This document shows positions 28,449 through 36,305 of a stretch of 64,000 bases of DNA, one piece after another (within the stretch, counting starts at the first letter, position 1; each line of letters opens with the position of its first letter). The translations under genes were made by a program, and so were the position numbers. The DNA comes from Prolixibacteraceae bacterium UBA1413. Lineage in GTDB: Bacteria; Bacteroidota; Bacteroidia; Bacteroidales; Prolixibacteraceae. The notes below the pieces were generated by a model. It saw nothing but the letters and a program-made list of their open reading frames with translations, did not search any database and was not told the DNA's origin. The stretch covers positions 133,204 through 197,203 of the forward strand of contig DBPT01000032.1 of the NCBI GenBank assembly GCA_002304925.1. The letters are read 5' to 3'.

Positions 28449-30635
28449 TTATAAGAGATCGGCGGCACACCTGAATCCGACACTACTGCACCGGTCCAAT
28501 CCCGGGGCTATTAATATCATTTTGGCTGAGAAATCAAGGGTTTGCGGCCCTCCGTCGAAATACCATCCGGAACCTTTGGCCTGGTAAAAAGAACCTCCCT
28601 TCAGGATGCAAAACCGGTTTCGTTGGTCGAGGTATTCGCTTTCCGTCATTTCCCAGACATTTCCACAGAGGTCGTAACACCCCGAAGGGGAAATCCCTTC
28701 AGGGAAGGTCCTTACTGGCGTGGTATCACCGGTCTCCCCTCCATTGGCTTTTCCCTCTGACCAATGGTTCCCCCATGGGTACCTTCTCCTGTCTGATCCC
28801 TGGCCGGCAAACTGCCATTCCCCTTCCGTGGGAAGCCTTTTCCCTGCCCAGAGGGCGAAAGCCCTGGCATCGGCAAGGTTCACATAAACAACGGGATGAT
28901 CTTCCTTTCCGTGAGGGATTTCATGATGATTCCAATGCCTCAGGAAATTTTCCCGGTTGGCCGGGGCATATCCTGAAGCCTCCAAAAAAGCCCGGAACAT
29001 GCGGTTGGTAACCGGTACTTCATCGATCAGAAAAGGCGGAAATTCTTCATAAATCTGCAAGGTAACGTTGTGGTGCAAAGCCGGATAAACTTCATTTATA
29101 AAACCGGGATCGGTGGAGGTGTAACAACCGGTTTCCCTGACCCTGAAAATCCTTTGTTGAGGTCCCGTGAAGGCATCTATTCTGACCATTCCGGGAGGAG
29201 TAACCGGGTAAGCCCTGGTGGGTGCGACAGGTCTCCGCGTGGCTTTGAGGGCCGGAAAATCAGCAGTGAGATTCCAGGATTGGCTGATTCTTGCCTGGCT
29301 TGCAAGAAAAAGCCGGAAATCCTTGCCTCTTTGCGTAGGCGGAAGAGCCAAAAAACACCCTATCCCCCGGGGAGGAATAACTCCGTTAAGGCTTTGTTTT
29401 CCACGAGAGGCTCCCGGTCTGATTTTCTTACCCTGGATCAGATCATAATATTGGTCCCCGTGATGATGGTCCACACACAGGAGACTCCCTGTCAACGGGC
29501 GATCTGACCTGTTTACCAGTGTCCATAACCTGACTCCCTCTTTTTGCCAAAGGTTAGCGTAAAGATGTTCCTTTTCCGGAATCAGGGCCAGCGGCGTCCA
29601 GCCTTCGCCCGAGAAAAGACCGGTATATCGTTTCTGGATCGGGGAGATGGACCGCAGAAAGGATTTGTCTCTTTGGTTCCATCCCATCCATTGGCCGAAG
29701 ACATTTTCCCAAATCATGGTACCGCTTCCGTTCATCCAGGCGGTGTGCAGGTCGGATGTCCTGTCGCTATTCCACCGGCTTATGGCATGTTGCATGTGCC
29801 TTCTTTCCAGCCATTTATTTCTCAGGATTCCGGGGGTGGGAGTGTCGGTAAACCATTGTGCCCAGGACATCTGGTGATGGGGGATCTGTTCTGCAGGAAG
29901 GGCCAGTTCGCTTTCAAAGGCCACCCCCTCCTTCACGGCCTCTACTTTTTCCAGGAGTTCAGGATTTCCCTCCGATAATGTATCCAGGAAAATCCCGTCG
30001 GCATCCAGGTCACCGATCAGAGAGGAAAGGAGATCGCTGTCCGACGCCGATTCTTGTCTTGTGCCCGTATCCCAGGGGTTGTAGTTGATGAAGACTTTGA
30101 CATTTCTACGGTGAAATTCATCTGTAATTTTTCTTAATTGGGGAATTCCACCCGGCATTTCCCGGTAAAAATCAAACTGGTTTCTTTCATCCAGTCCAAT
30201 CCTGGGGTAAGCATGCCACAAGACCACCATGTCTATTCTGCCGAACTCCTTTTCAGTATATTCCAGAAAGCGTTCAACGGTAAATTCTCCTTTTTCAGGG
30301 TCGAGGAAAAGGCGGTCTCCCATCATCAGAAAATAACAGTTGTAAGCCGAGGAGCACCAGGCGTATTCCGGGCGGTCATACCGGGAATCGGGGGAGCTGT
30401 TTTTTTTCATTTCTTTCCGCCAGGAAAACAGCATTTCCCGGAAGCTGGGCCAGGAAGCCGGATCGTCAGGGGCGCCAATCAGGTCAGGCATGACCTGATT
30501 GGGAAGATCGGGGAGGACCGGGAGGGAATACTCACGGCTTTTCAGGCAGGCGACTGTTTGGGCCAGGCTTTTTCCGGCCAACGCCCACACCAAGGTGGAA
30601 TGCGCTCCCAGGAGCAGGAATATCCTTCGGTTCAT
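28449..30635 (-). CDS. Glycosidase-like protein fused to an FGE-type (SUMF1-fold) module
   Basis: The 728-residue protein has an apparent N-terminal signal (IFLLLGAHSTLVWALAGKSLAQ). Residues ~60-480 look like a TIM-barrel glycosidase-type domain (VVLWHAYPRIGLDE, VKVFINYNPWDTGT, DADGIFLDTLSEGNP); I cannot name the family. Residues ~490-728 match the formylglycine-generating-enzyme fold (LPTEGEWQFAGQG, YPWGNHWSEGKANGG, CYDLCGNVWEMTES, VGFRCAAD). The segment after GGSF (GGSFYQAKGSGWYFDGG) lacks both cysteines of the CxxxxC active site of sulfatase-activating FGE. It is therefore unlikely to activate sulfatases and may serve as a binding module. It is probably co-transcribed with the DUF4185 gene upstream (109-nt gap). 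Confidence 0.7.
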   Translation of the reverse strand: MNRRIFLLLGAHSTLVWALAGKSLAQTVACLKSREYSLPVLPDLPNQVMPDLIGAPDDPASWPSFREMLFSWRKEMKKNSSPDSRYDRPEYAWCSSAYNCYFLMMGDRLFLDPEKGEFTVERFLEYTEKEFGRIDMVVLWHAYPRIGLDERNQFDFYREMPGGIPQLRKITDEFHRRNVKVFINYNPWDTGTRQESASDSDLLSSLIGDLDADGIFLDTLSEGNPELLEKVEAVKEGVAFESELALPAEQIPHHQMSWAQWFTDTPTPGILRNKWLERRHMQHAISRWNSDRTSDLHTAWMNGSGTMIWENVFGQWMGWNQRDKSFLRSISPIQKRYTGLFSGEGWTPLALIPEKEHLYANLWQKEGVRLWTLVNRSDRPLTGSLLCVDHHHGDQYYDLIQGKKIRPGASRGKQSLNGVIPPRGIGCFLALPPTQRGKDFRLFLASQARISQSWNLTADFPALKATRRPVAPTRAYPVTPPGMVRIDAFTGPQQRIFRVRETGCYTSTDPGFINEVYPALHHNVTLQIYEEFPPFLIDEVPVTNRMFRAFLEASGYAPANRENFLRHWNHHEIPHGKEDHPVVYVNLADARAFALWAGKRLPTEGEWQFAGQGSDRRRYPWGNHWSEGKANGGETGDTTPVRTFPEGISPSGCYDLCGNVWEMTESEYLDQRNRFCILKGGSFYQAKGSGWYFDGGPQTLDFSAKMILIAPGLDRCSSVGFRCAADLL

Positions 30636-30744
30636 AATGGTCAGCTTTGAGGCAGGGGAATTTTGATTTCATGGCCCTTGGGGGCGCGCAATACCTTACA
30701 GCCGGTTTTCTCCGTGAACAAGTTTCTTTTAGATGTTCAAAAAT

Positions 30745-32139
30745 TTAAAATCCATTGTTTTCGTCTTTGGATGTGTTAAGGTTTTTGAGAAAGAGGTTCA
30801 TTTTTCCAAGGTTAAAAGCGTAGGTTATACGAGGTCTTTGGTTTTGACCGGCAATGGAAAACCAAAAATAATCTTTCCCGGTATCCTTGGAGATGATTCC
30901 GGGTTGGTAGCCTCCCTGCCATTCTGTTCTGCCGGGCCGGGTAAACCAGGTGGTCCAGGAGCCTGCGAAAGTCCAGGGACCCCAGGGGTGGGGAGCGTCG
31001 AACAGTTCCCTGTCGGTGAGAAAAAGATATCGACCAGTTCCTTCGTGGTACATGGCCGATCCCTGTCCCATGGTCATGAGCCCATCCACAGGGATGGCAT
31101 CACTTTGATCGTCGGACCACAGTGGTTGATGATTGGCGTCATATCCTGAAAGGTACTGGTAAGCTTGATAATTGCCGATAAGCTGTTTTTCGACACGGGT
31201 GAGGTAAACGTCCAGCTGCATCCAGTGCCATTCGGTTCCAATGCCCAGGGCATAGACATATCCGTCCTGATTCAGGGCATAATTCCTGCCCATATTGATG
31301 AAGAACAAACATCTGAAGGGGGAGTGGTTATCGCGGGTCCACGGGGATTTACTCTTCTTTTTTTCTCCGTCGGCGAAAAACCCGATTTTTTCCCAGGTCA
31401 GACCATAGTCAGAAGAGCGGGCCAGGTACCCCAGACGGGCATCTCCCAGGGGAGAGTGGAAATGGCCCCATAGCGTATGGTCAAGGAAAATGAGGCTTGA
31501 GGGTTTATCATTTTGTTCTAGCGGGGGAACAGGGTCTTCCCTGTACCTCACCGAGGCTTGAAGCTGCGGACAATAGCCCGAAATCCTGGCAATGCCCATG
31601 TCCACCCATGGAGTCTCTTCATTCTCCTGAAGGGGCCCTTTGCCATCACCCCAGCTGGCATAAAGGTTGTCATCATCGGCCCAGGTTGAAAACCAAAGAT
31701 CCCCGTCACTGGGAAAAGGAGTCTGCGGCAGGGCTTCGGCACCGATGGAGCCGATGACCGGACTCAATCCGGGAGCCGGAGCGAGGAAGAGGGGAATTTC
31801 AGCCGTTTTAATTTCATTTCCCGGAACAGGAAGTGGCAGGTTCACCTGGGAAGTATCAAAAACCCAAAAGTTACCCGTTAACGGCAGGGATTCGTCTTGT
31901 TGGCCCGAAACAGACCAGGCGACATATACGCTGTCTTTCGATTTGTGGTTAATAAACCGGTATAGGGCATATCCGGAGGGGGCTTCCGCTTTGCCGTCAT
32001 AAGCCGTTTTCTCCAGAAACTCGCCAATGGCAGGGTAGGCGGTTAGTTTCGCGCGAAGATCCTGAGGCAGCTGGGACCGGGGCGTGCAGGAAAGCAGTAC
32101 TAGGAGAAATCCTGCGGGCAGAAAAAAAAGATACTTCAT
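30745..32139 (-). CDS. DUF4185 (GH183-type) surface lipoprotein, possible endo-D-arabinofuranase
   Basis: The start at 32139 gives MKYLFFLPAGFLLVLLSC, a lipoprotein signal; the TTG further upstream is not needed. The 464 residues show the DUF4185 hallmark GDLWFSTWADDDNLYASWGD at ~150-170 and a five-bladed propeller pattern (SSDYGLTWEKIGFF, MYHEGTGRYLFLTD, WGPWTF). Members of this family from Dysgonomonas and mycobacteria were shown to be endo-D-arabinofuranases (GH183). Activity here is inferred from family only. The start lies about 20 nt downstream of the terminator of the preceding T9SS gene, so expression may depend on read-through or on a promoter overlapping the hairpin. Confidence 0.72.
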   Translation of the reverse strand: MKYLFFLPAGFLLVLLSCTPRSQLPQDLRAKLTAYPAIGEFLEKTAYDGKAEAPSGYALYRFINHKSKDSVYVAWSVSGQQDESLPLTGNFWVFDTSQVNLPLPVPGNEIKTAEIPLFLAPAPGLSPVIGSIGAEALPQTPFPSDGDLWFSTWADDDNLYASWGDGKGPLQENEETPWVDMGIARISGYCPQLQASVRYREDPVPPLEQNDKPSSLIFLDHTLWGHFHSPLGDARLGYLARSSDYGLTWEKIGFFADGEKKKSKSPWTRDNHSPFRCLFFINMGRNYALNQDGYVYALGIGTEWHWMQLDVYLTRVEKQLIGNYQAYQYLSGYDANHQPLWSDDQSDAIPVDGLMTMGQGSAMYHEGTGRYLFLTDRELFDAPHPWGPWTFAGSWTTWFTRPGRTEWQGGYQPGIISKDTGKDYFWFSIAGQNQRPRITYAFNLGKMNLFLKNLNTSKDENNGF

Positions 32140-32158
32140 GGTCAATTGTATGCTATAA

Positions 32159-32191
32159 AAAGTAAGAGCCTGATATACAGGCTCTTACTTT
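32159..32191 (-). terminator. Terminator of the second giant T9SS gene
   Basis: A perfect 14-bp inverted repeat, AAAGTAAGAGCCTG / CAGGCTCTTACTTT, with loop ATATA, lies 14 nt past the stop at 32206. On the minus strand it runs into TTTTTATAG. The core matches the terminator behind the paralogue (21475-21507). Confidence 0.85.
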
Positions 32192-32205
32192 AAAAAGAAT
32201 AGTGA

Positions 32206-35200
32206 TTATTTTTTAACCACTTTAAACTTACCTATTATTTGATGATCATCTGATACGGTGATCAGGTAGATTCCGGCAGGTTGCCTGTCCAGGGAAATTA
32301 CTTCCAGTGATTTTCCGGCCAGTTTATCGATTACCGTCATCCCCAGCAGGTTAACCACTTTGATTCTGTTTCCTGCGTTCATTCCCTGAATGTTGACGTT
32401 CTCATGGGTTGGATTCGGGTAGATCAACAGGTCACGGTTTCCTATCAGGTCAACCGAGGTGAAATCCAATTGGAGCGTGTAGAAGGCCACCGTTTTTCCG
32501 TCGGCGGCGGTTACCCTGACCATATCGTTCCGGTCGAGGTCGCCTGAGGTTTTCACGGTTCCCTGTTCGTTGACAACTACGGCGGTGGCGCCGAAGGAGG
32601 CATAGATGTTTTTGAGGAACTCCGTGACCAGAAGTTCGGAGGAAGGTCCGGAGATGATCATGTTAATCTGGTCCACATCGTAGAGATCAGAAAGCACATA
32701 GGCCAGATAATCGGTGGTTTCCCCCATCAATTCCTTGGTCAGCAACATGGAGAGATAGTACACCTTGTGGTGAACGCCATCGGCAGCGGTGACCACCAGT
32801 TTATCGTCCTGGTAAATGGTTCCCGATGTTCTTTCATAGCCTTTCTTATCATAGACTTTTATTGTGGCTCCCGTGGCGGGATACAAGTTAGACAGGAAAG
32901 TCGTGAGGGAAGTACCTCGCGGCACCAGGGCAATGTTGGATTTCTGCTGGTCCACCGCGTAGAGGTTGGAAGTTACGAAAGCATCGCTGGACTTTGTATC
33001 AGGTTTAAGCTGATAGAGGATTTTCGTAACGCCGTCTTCGGCAACCACCTCCATAAAGATTTGGTCATTAACCAGCACATCCACATATGTGGAATCGAAA
33101 TTTCTCATTTGCAGTGGCACAAAACTGCCTTGTGCGTCTAAGATGGTAAGGGTTGCCCCCAAGGGGACCGTAAGGTTTTGAAGAACGGTTTTCAGGGTGG
33201 TGCCTTGAGGGATCAAAAAGATCTCTCCTTCAGTCCATTCCACGCTGATGTAGTAAGTTTTCGATTTCAGGATGGCATCACGGCTGAGCCCCAAATCGGT
33301 TACATTGAGGATATATTTTGTGGTATTCACGCTGTCGGCCGAAAGCACGACAAGGGCATCCCCGTCCAGCAGTTGGTTGGTCCCGGTCAATGGCTGCCCG
33401 GTGGCCTTGCTGATCAGGGTAAGGCTCTGGCCGGGATCTTCCTTGTTGATGTTTAACAAGAATTCGTCGACGGTTGTATGGCTGATTACCCCCCTGATTG
33501 TTTCGTCCATGCTATATCCCGGACTGACCTTGTACACCGAAGAAGTGATGTAGGACTTATAGAAGGTTACTGGATTCATGTTGTGGCTGCCAATTCCGCG
33601 CGAGATCCCGAGTTCGGCATCAGCCCAGCCAAAACCCTGGTTGTAATAATAGTTCGGTGTATACCAGGCCCATTCCACGCCATGGGTACCTTCCTGTAAG
33701 GTGCCGAAAGGCTCCAGTTCGGGGCCGTTCTGGGGGCCAAAAGAAGCACCTGGTACCGGATTCCCTTTCTGGACGTGGGGTTTGCGGGTGATGCTAAACC
33801 GTTGATCGCCCATGTGTCCGGCGACATACCAGTTGCCTGCCCCGGCGCCCATAACATCGATGGCGGTGAAGTCATTGGGATCGGTAGCGGGTTTCAGGCC
33901 ACTGGTCACCGAATCGTTGTCGATTCTCAGAAGGTAAATCATATGGTTGATCCATTTCATGGCTGCATTATTGCCTTCGGGAACCGTCTGACCCCATGGA
34001 TTTTTACTGAAGTTAACATCGATATTGGCCGCCTGCCAGTGGTGGTCCAATCCATACTCCCAGGAATTTCCCGCCACGCCGAAGACAAAGGTCTCACCCG
34101 GGGCCACAATGGGATTGACATTCAGGTCCTGGACCAGTATGGCCGGCTCTACCAGCCATTCCGATTCGCTCTGCCAGATGTATCCCGGAACATATTTGTT
34201 CCAGCGGTTGGCCCACTGATCGGTGCCGGAGTAAGCTTGCACAGCATTGGCAGCTGTTCCCGACCAGAGTTGAACGATCATATACTTGCTGAGGTCGAGG
34301 GGCTGGTTCCCGGGATTGTAAATCTCCACAAAAGTGTTATATCTCCATTGTTCCTTGAAGACGTACTGCGAAAAGAAAGGTTCTCCGAAGTAAGGCTGCA
34401 GGTGGGACGGGTCTTTCTCTTTTTCAAGGACTACCCTGTATTGTGCAAAAGTGGTATCATCCTCTGCGGTGGTATTGAAGATCATGGTTCTTTCAGCCAG
34501 GGTGCCGTCGGTGTTGACTGCCCTCTGGACGGAGACCTTGGCGTTCATATTTTCGGTTTTGGCCACAAGGGCGGGAACGCCGTTGTATTCCAAGGGAACC
34601 ATAAAGTTGTATTGGTTAACCGAAGGGGTGAACCCGGGAATGGTGTCGCCTTTCCATCCATATACCGGTGCAATTTCCAGGAAGGAGGCCGGTATGTCGG
34701 GCCAGGTAATGGCGGCCAGGTTGGCATTGTGGTTCGGCAGATAATCATCGATCTTGATATAGTAATTCTTCACGGCTCCATTTTCTGCGGTTACCTTCAG
34801 GATGTCGCCATTGATCAGGTCGGGGCGGTCGGAGCCATCCTTGTAAACGATTTCCCAAGAAGCTTTGGGTGCTTTTTCAAGGTATTTCAACAGGGTGTCG
34901 ACCCGGGTGGCCCATCCCACATCATAGATGGTGTCCATACCGGAAATACCGTCGGATACATTGAAATAATGGCCTCCGTAGGTTCCGTCATCCGAAAGGA
35001 CGTTCAAGGGGATGACGATATTGTCGCCTGGTTGCGGTGGTTTGGTAACGATGTCAAAATTCCAGATCTGCAGTTCGTTGCCGGCGGCATAGATGGTCAG
35101 CACGTCGCCGGTCCTGACGGAAACGAAGGCTGAATCCTCATGGGTTTTGGCCCGGTGATAATTCCAGGCAAAACCGTTCCCTTTGCCGGTGGCACGATCC

Positions 35201-36126
35201 CTTTCGAATTCGTGCATGATCCTCCATCCCCTCCTGACACCCCATGGCACCGTAAGCACCGTGTCGGTGTAGTTGATTTCAATGGTTGAGGATGTGAAGC
35301 TTTCCGGGGTCAGGGTGTAGTTGCCATGGTTGCCGATGGTCCAGAAAAGGGGTTGTTTCACCTCCTCGGGTCCCCAGGGTTTGGCCATTGTAACGGGAAT
35401 GGGCATCCATTCCGAGTCGCCCAGATCAACTCCTTTTTGTTTGTCCCAGTCCAAACTCCCGTTTTTATACTTGAATTTTCTGATCAGGATGGAATTTCCG
35501 GTGGCTCCGGTCACTCCTGCACAATCTCTGGGGCCATAACCCGGTCTTCCGGGATGATCCGGGTTGCTTTGATCAGCGTTGACGGCATCCACAACAACGG
35601 AATCGCCGTCGGCAAAATGCTGTTCGAGGTACCAGGCTCCACGGCCAGCCCAGTTGTCAAGGGCTTCCCAGCCCACGGGCGAAACGCTGTCGATAGGGAG
35701 AGGAGTTTGTCCAAACTCGATTTTATACAATCCCATATCGGCCACGGTCAGCCACTCTTCAATGGTGGAAATGCTGTATTTCCATTCTTCAGGATTGACT
35801 TTGGCCAGCTGGGGGGACAGGTCCTGGATATTGGCCATGGTAAACGATTTACCGGGGCCCAGCATCACCTTGGGCAATCTGATGCACCGATGGGGCGCCG
35901 GACTCCAGTAATCGGTCCAGGAATCGATTTCTCCGAATTCAAACTGGGAGAGATCAACGGATTTGGTGGGGTGCATGTTGGTTATTTCCACGTAATTCCA
36001 CCGGATCTCATCCATACGGGCCTCCGTGATCATGAGGTAGGTGATGGTATCCTTCTCCTGAGCAAAAACCCGGGGAGCAAACAGGGATACCAAAAGTAGC
36101 AATAGTAAAATTTTTTTCATAGCCAT
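32206..36126 (-). CDS. Giant T9SS-secreted lamin-tail-domain protein (copy B)
   Basis: This ~1,306-residue paralogue of 21524-25414 has the same domain order: signal peptide (MKKILLLLLLVSLFAPRVFAQ), lamin-tail-like domain (YLMITEARMDEIRWNYVEI), beta-sandwich stretches with ITWPDIPASFLE, second lamin-tail-like domain (FFSQYVFKEQWRYNTFVEI), four C-terminal repeats, and T9SS domain (LLIYPNPTHENVNI ... AGIYLITVSDD). The frame opens at a TTG at 36150, but ATG at 36126 or 36120 fits the signal peptide. Two runs of 9 and 8 A's lie in the leader at 36158-36175, and TAATTTTG on the minus strand (36195-36188) fits a -7 box. It sits in the hydrolase cluster, so a role on the same substrate is likely. 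Catalysis is not evident. Confidence 0.85.
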   Translation of the reverse strand: MAMKKILLLLLLVSLFAPRVFAQEKDTITYLMITEARMDEIRWNYVEITNMHPTKSVDLSQFEFGEIDSWTDYWSPAPHRCIRLPKVMLGPGKSFTMANIQDLSPQLAKVNPEEWKYSISTIEEWLTVADMGLYKIEFGQTPLPIDSVSPVGWEALDNWAGRGAWYLEQHFADGDSVVVDAVNADQSNPDHPGRPGYGPRDCAGVTGATGNSILIRKFKYKNGSLDWDKQKGVDLGDSEWMPIPVTMAKPWGPEEVKQPLFWTIGNHGNYTLTPESFTSSTIEINYTDTVLTVPWGVRRGWRIMHEFERDRATGKGNGFAWNYHRAKTHEDSAFVSVRTGDVLTIYAAGNELQIWNFDIVTKPPQPGDNIVIPLNVLSDDGTYGGHYFNVSDGISGMDTIYDVGWATRVDTLLKYLEKAPKASWEIVYKDGSDRPDLINGDILKVTAENGAVKNYYIKIDDYLPNHNANLAAITWPDIPASFLEIAPVYGWKGDTIPGFTPSVNQYNFMVPLEYNGVPALVAKTENMNAKVSVQRAVNTDGTLAERTMIFNTTAEDDTTFAQYRVVLEKEKDPSHLQPYFGEPFFSQYVFKEQWRYNTFVEIYNPGNQPLDLSKYMIVQLWSGTAANAVQAYSGTDQWANRWNKYVPGYIWQSESEWLVEPAILVQDLNVNPIVAPGETFVFGVAGNSWEYGLDHHWQAANIDVNFSKNPWGQTVPEGNNAAMKWINHMIYLLRIDNDSVTSGLKPATDPNDFTAIDVMGAGAGNWYVAGHMGDQRFSITRKPHVQKGNPVPGASFGPQNGPELEPFGTLQEGTHGVEWAWYTPNYYYNQGFGWADAELGISRGIGSHNMNPVTFYKSYITSSVYKVSPGYSMDETIRGVISHTTVDEFLLNINKEDPGQSLTLISKATGQPLTGTNQLLDGDALVVLSADSVNTTKYILNVTDLGLSRDAILKSKTYYISVEWTEGEIFLIPQGTTLKTVLQNLTVPLGATLTILDAQGSFVPLQMRNFDSTYVDVLVNDQIFMEVVAEDGVTKILYQLKPDTKSSDAFVTSNLYAVDQQKSNIALVPRGTSLTTFLSNLYPATGATIKVYDKKGYERTSGTIYQDDKLVVTAADGVHHKVYYLSMLLTKELMGETTDYLAYVLSDLYDVDQINMIISGPSSELLVTEFLKNIYASFGATAVVVNEQGTVKTSGDLDRNDMVRVTAADGKTVAFYTLQLDFTSVDLIGNRDLLIYPNPTHENVNIQGMNAGNRIKVVNLLGMTVIDKLAGKSLEVISLDRQPAGIYLITVSDDHQIIGKFKVVKK

Positions 36127-36305
36127 CGTTTTATAGTTTATCTCTAACAAATATGAGAAAAAAAAACAAAAAAAAGCTCATGAAACCCAAAATTATTTAA
36201 TCGTTTAAGTTTTTTATAAGTTTATTAATTTCAGCACCTTCATAAAATGCTAAGGATGAATTGAAACGATCATCTGGATTTTGTGGGAAGAGACTCTCCG
36301 GAACT

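Noticed and set aside
36158..36175. Poly-A runs (9 and 8) as a phase-variation switch
   Set aside because: They lie in the untranslated leader about 30 nt upstream of the start, and A/T-rich leaders are normal in Bacteroidota.
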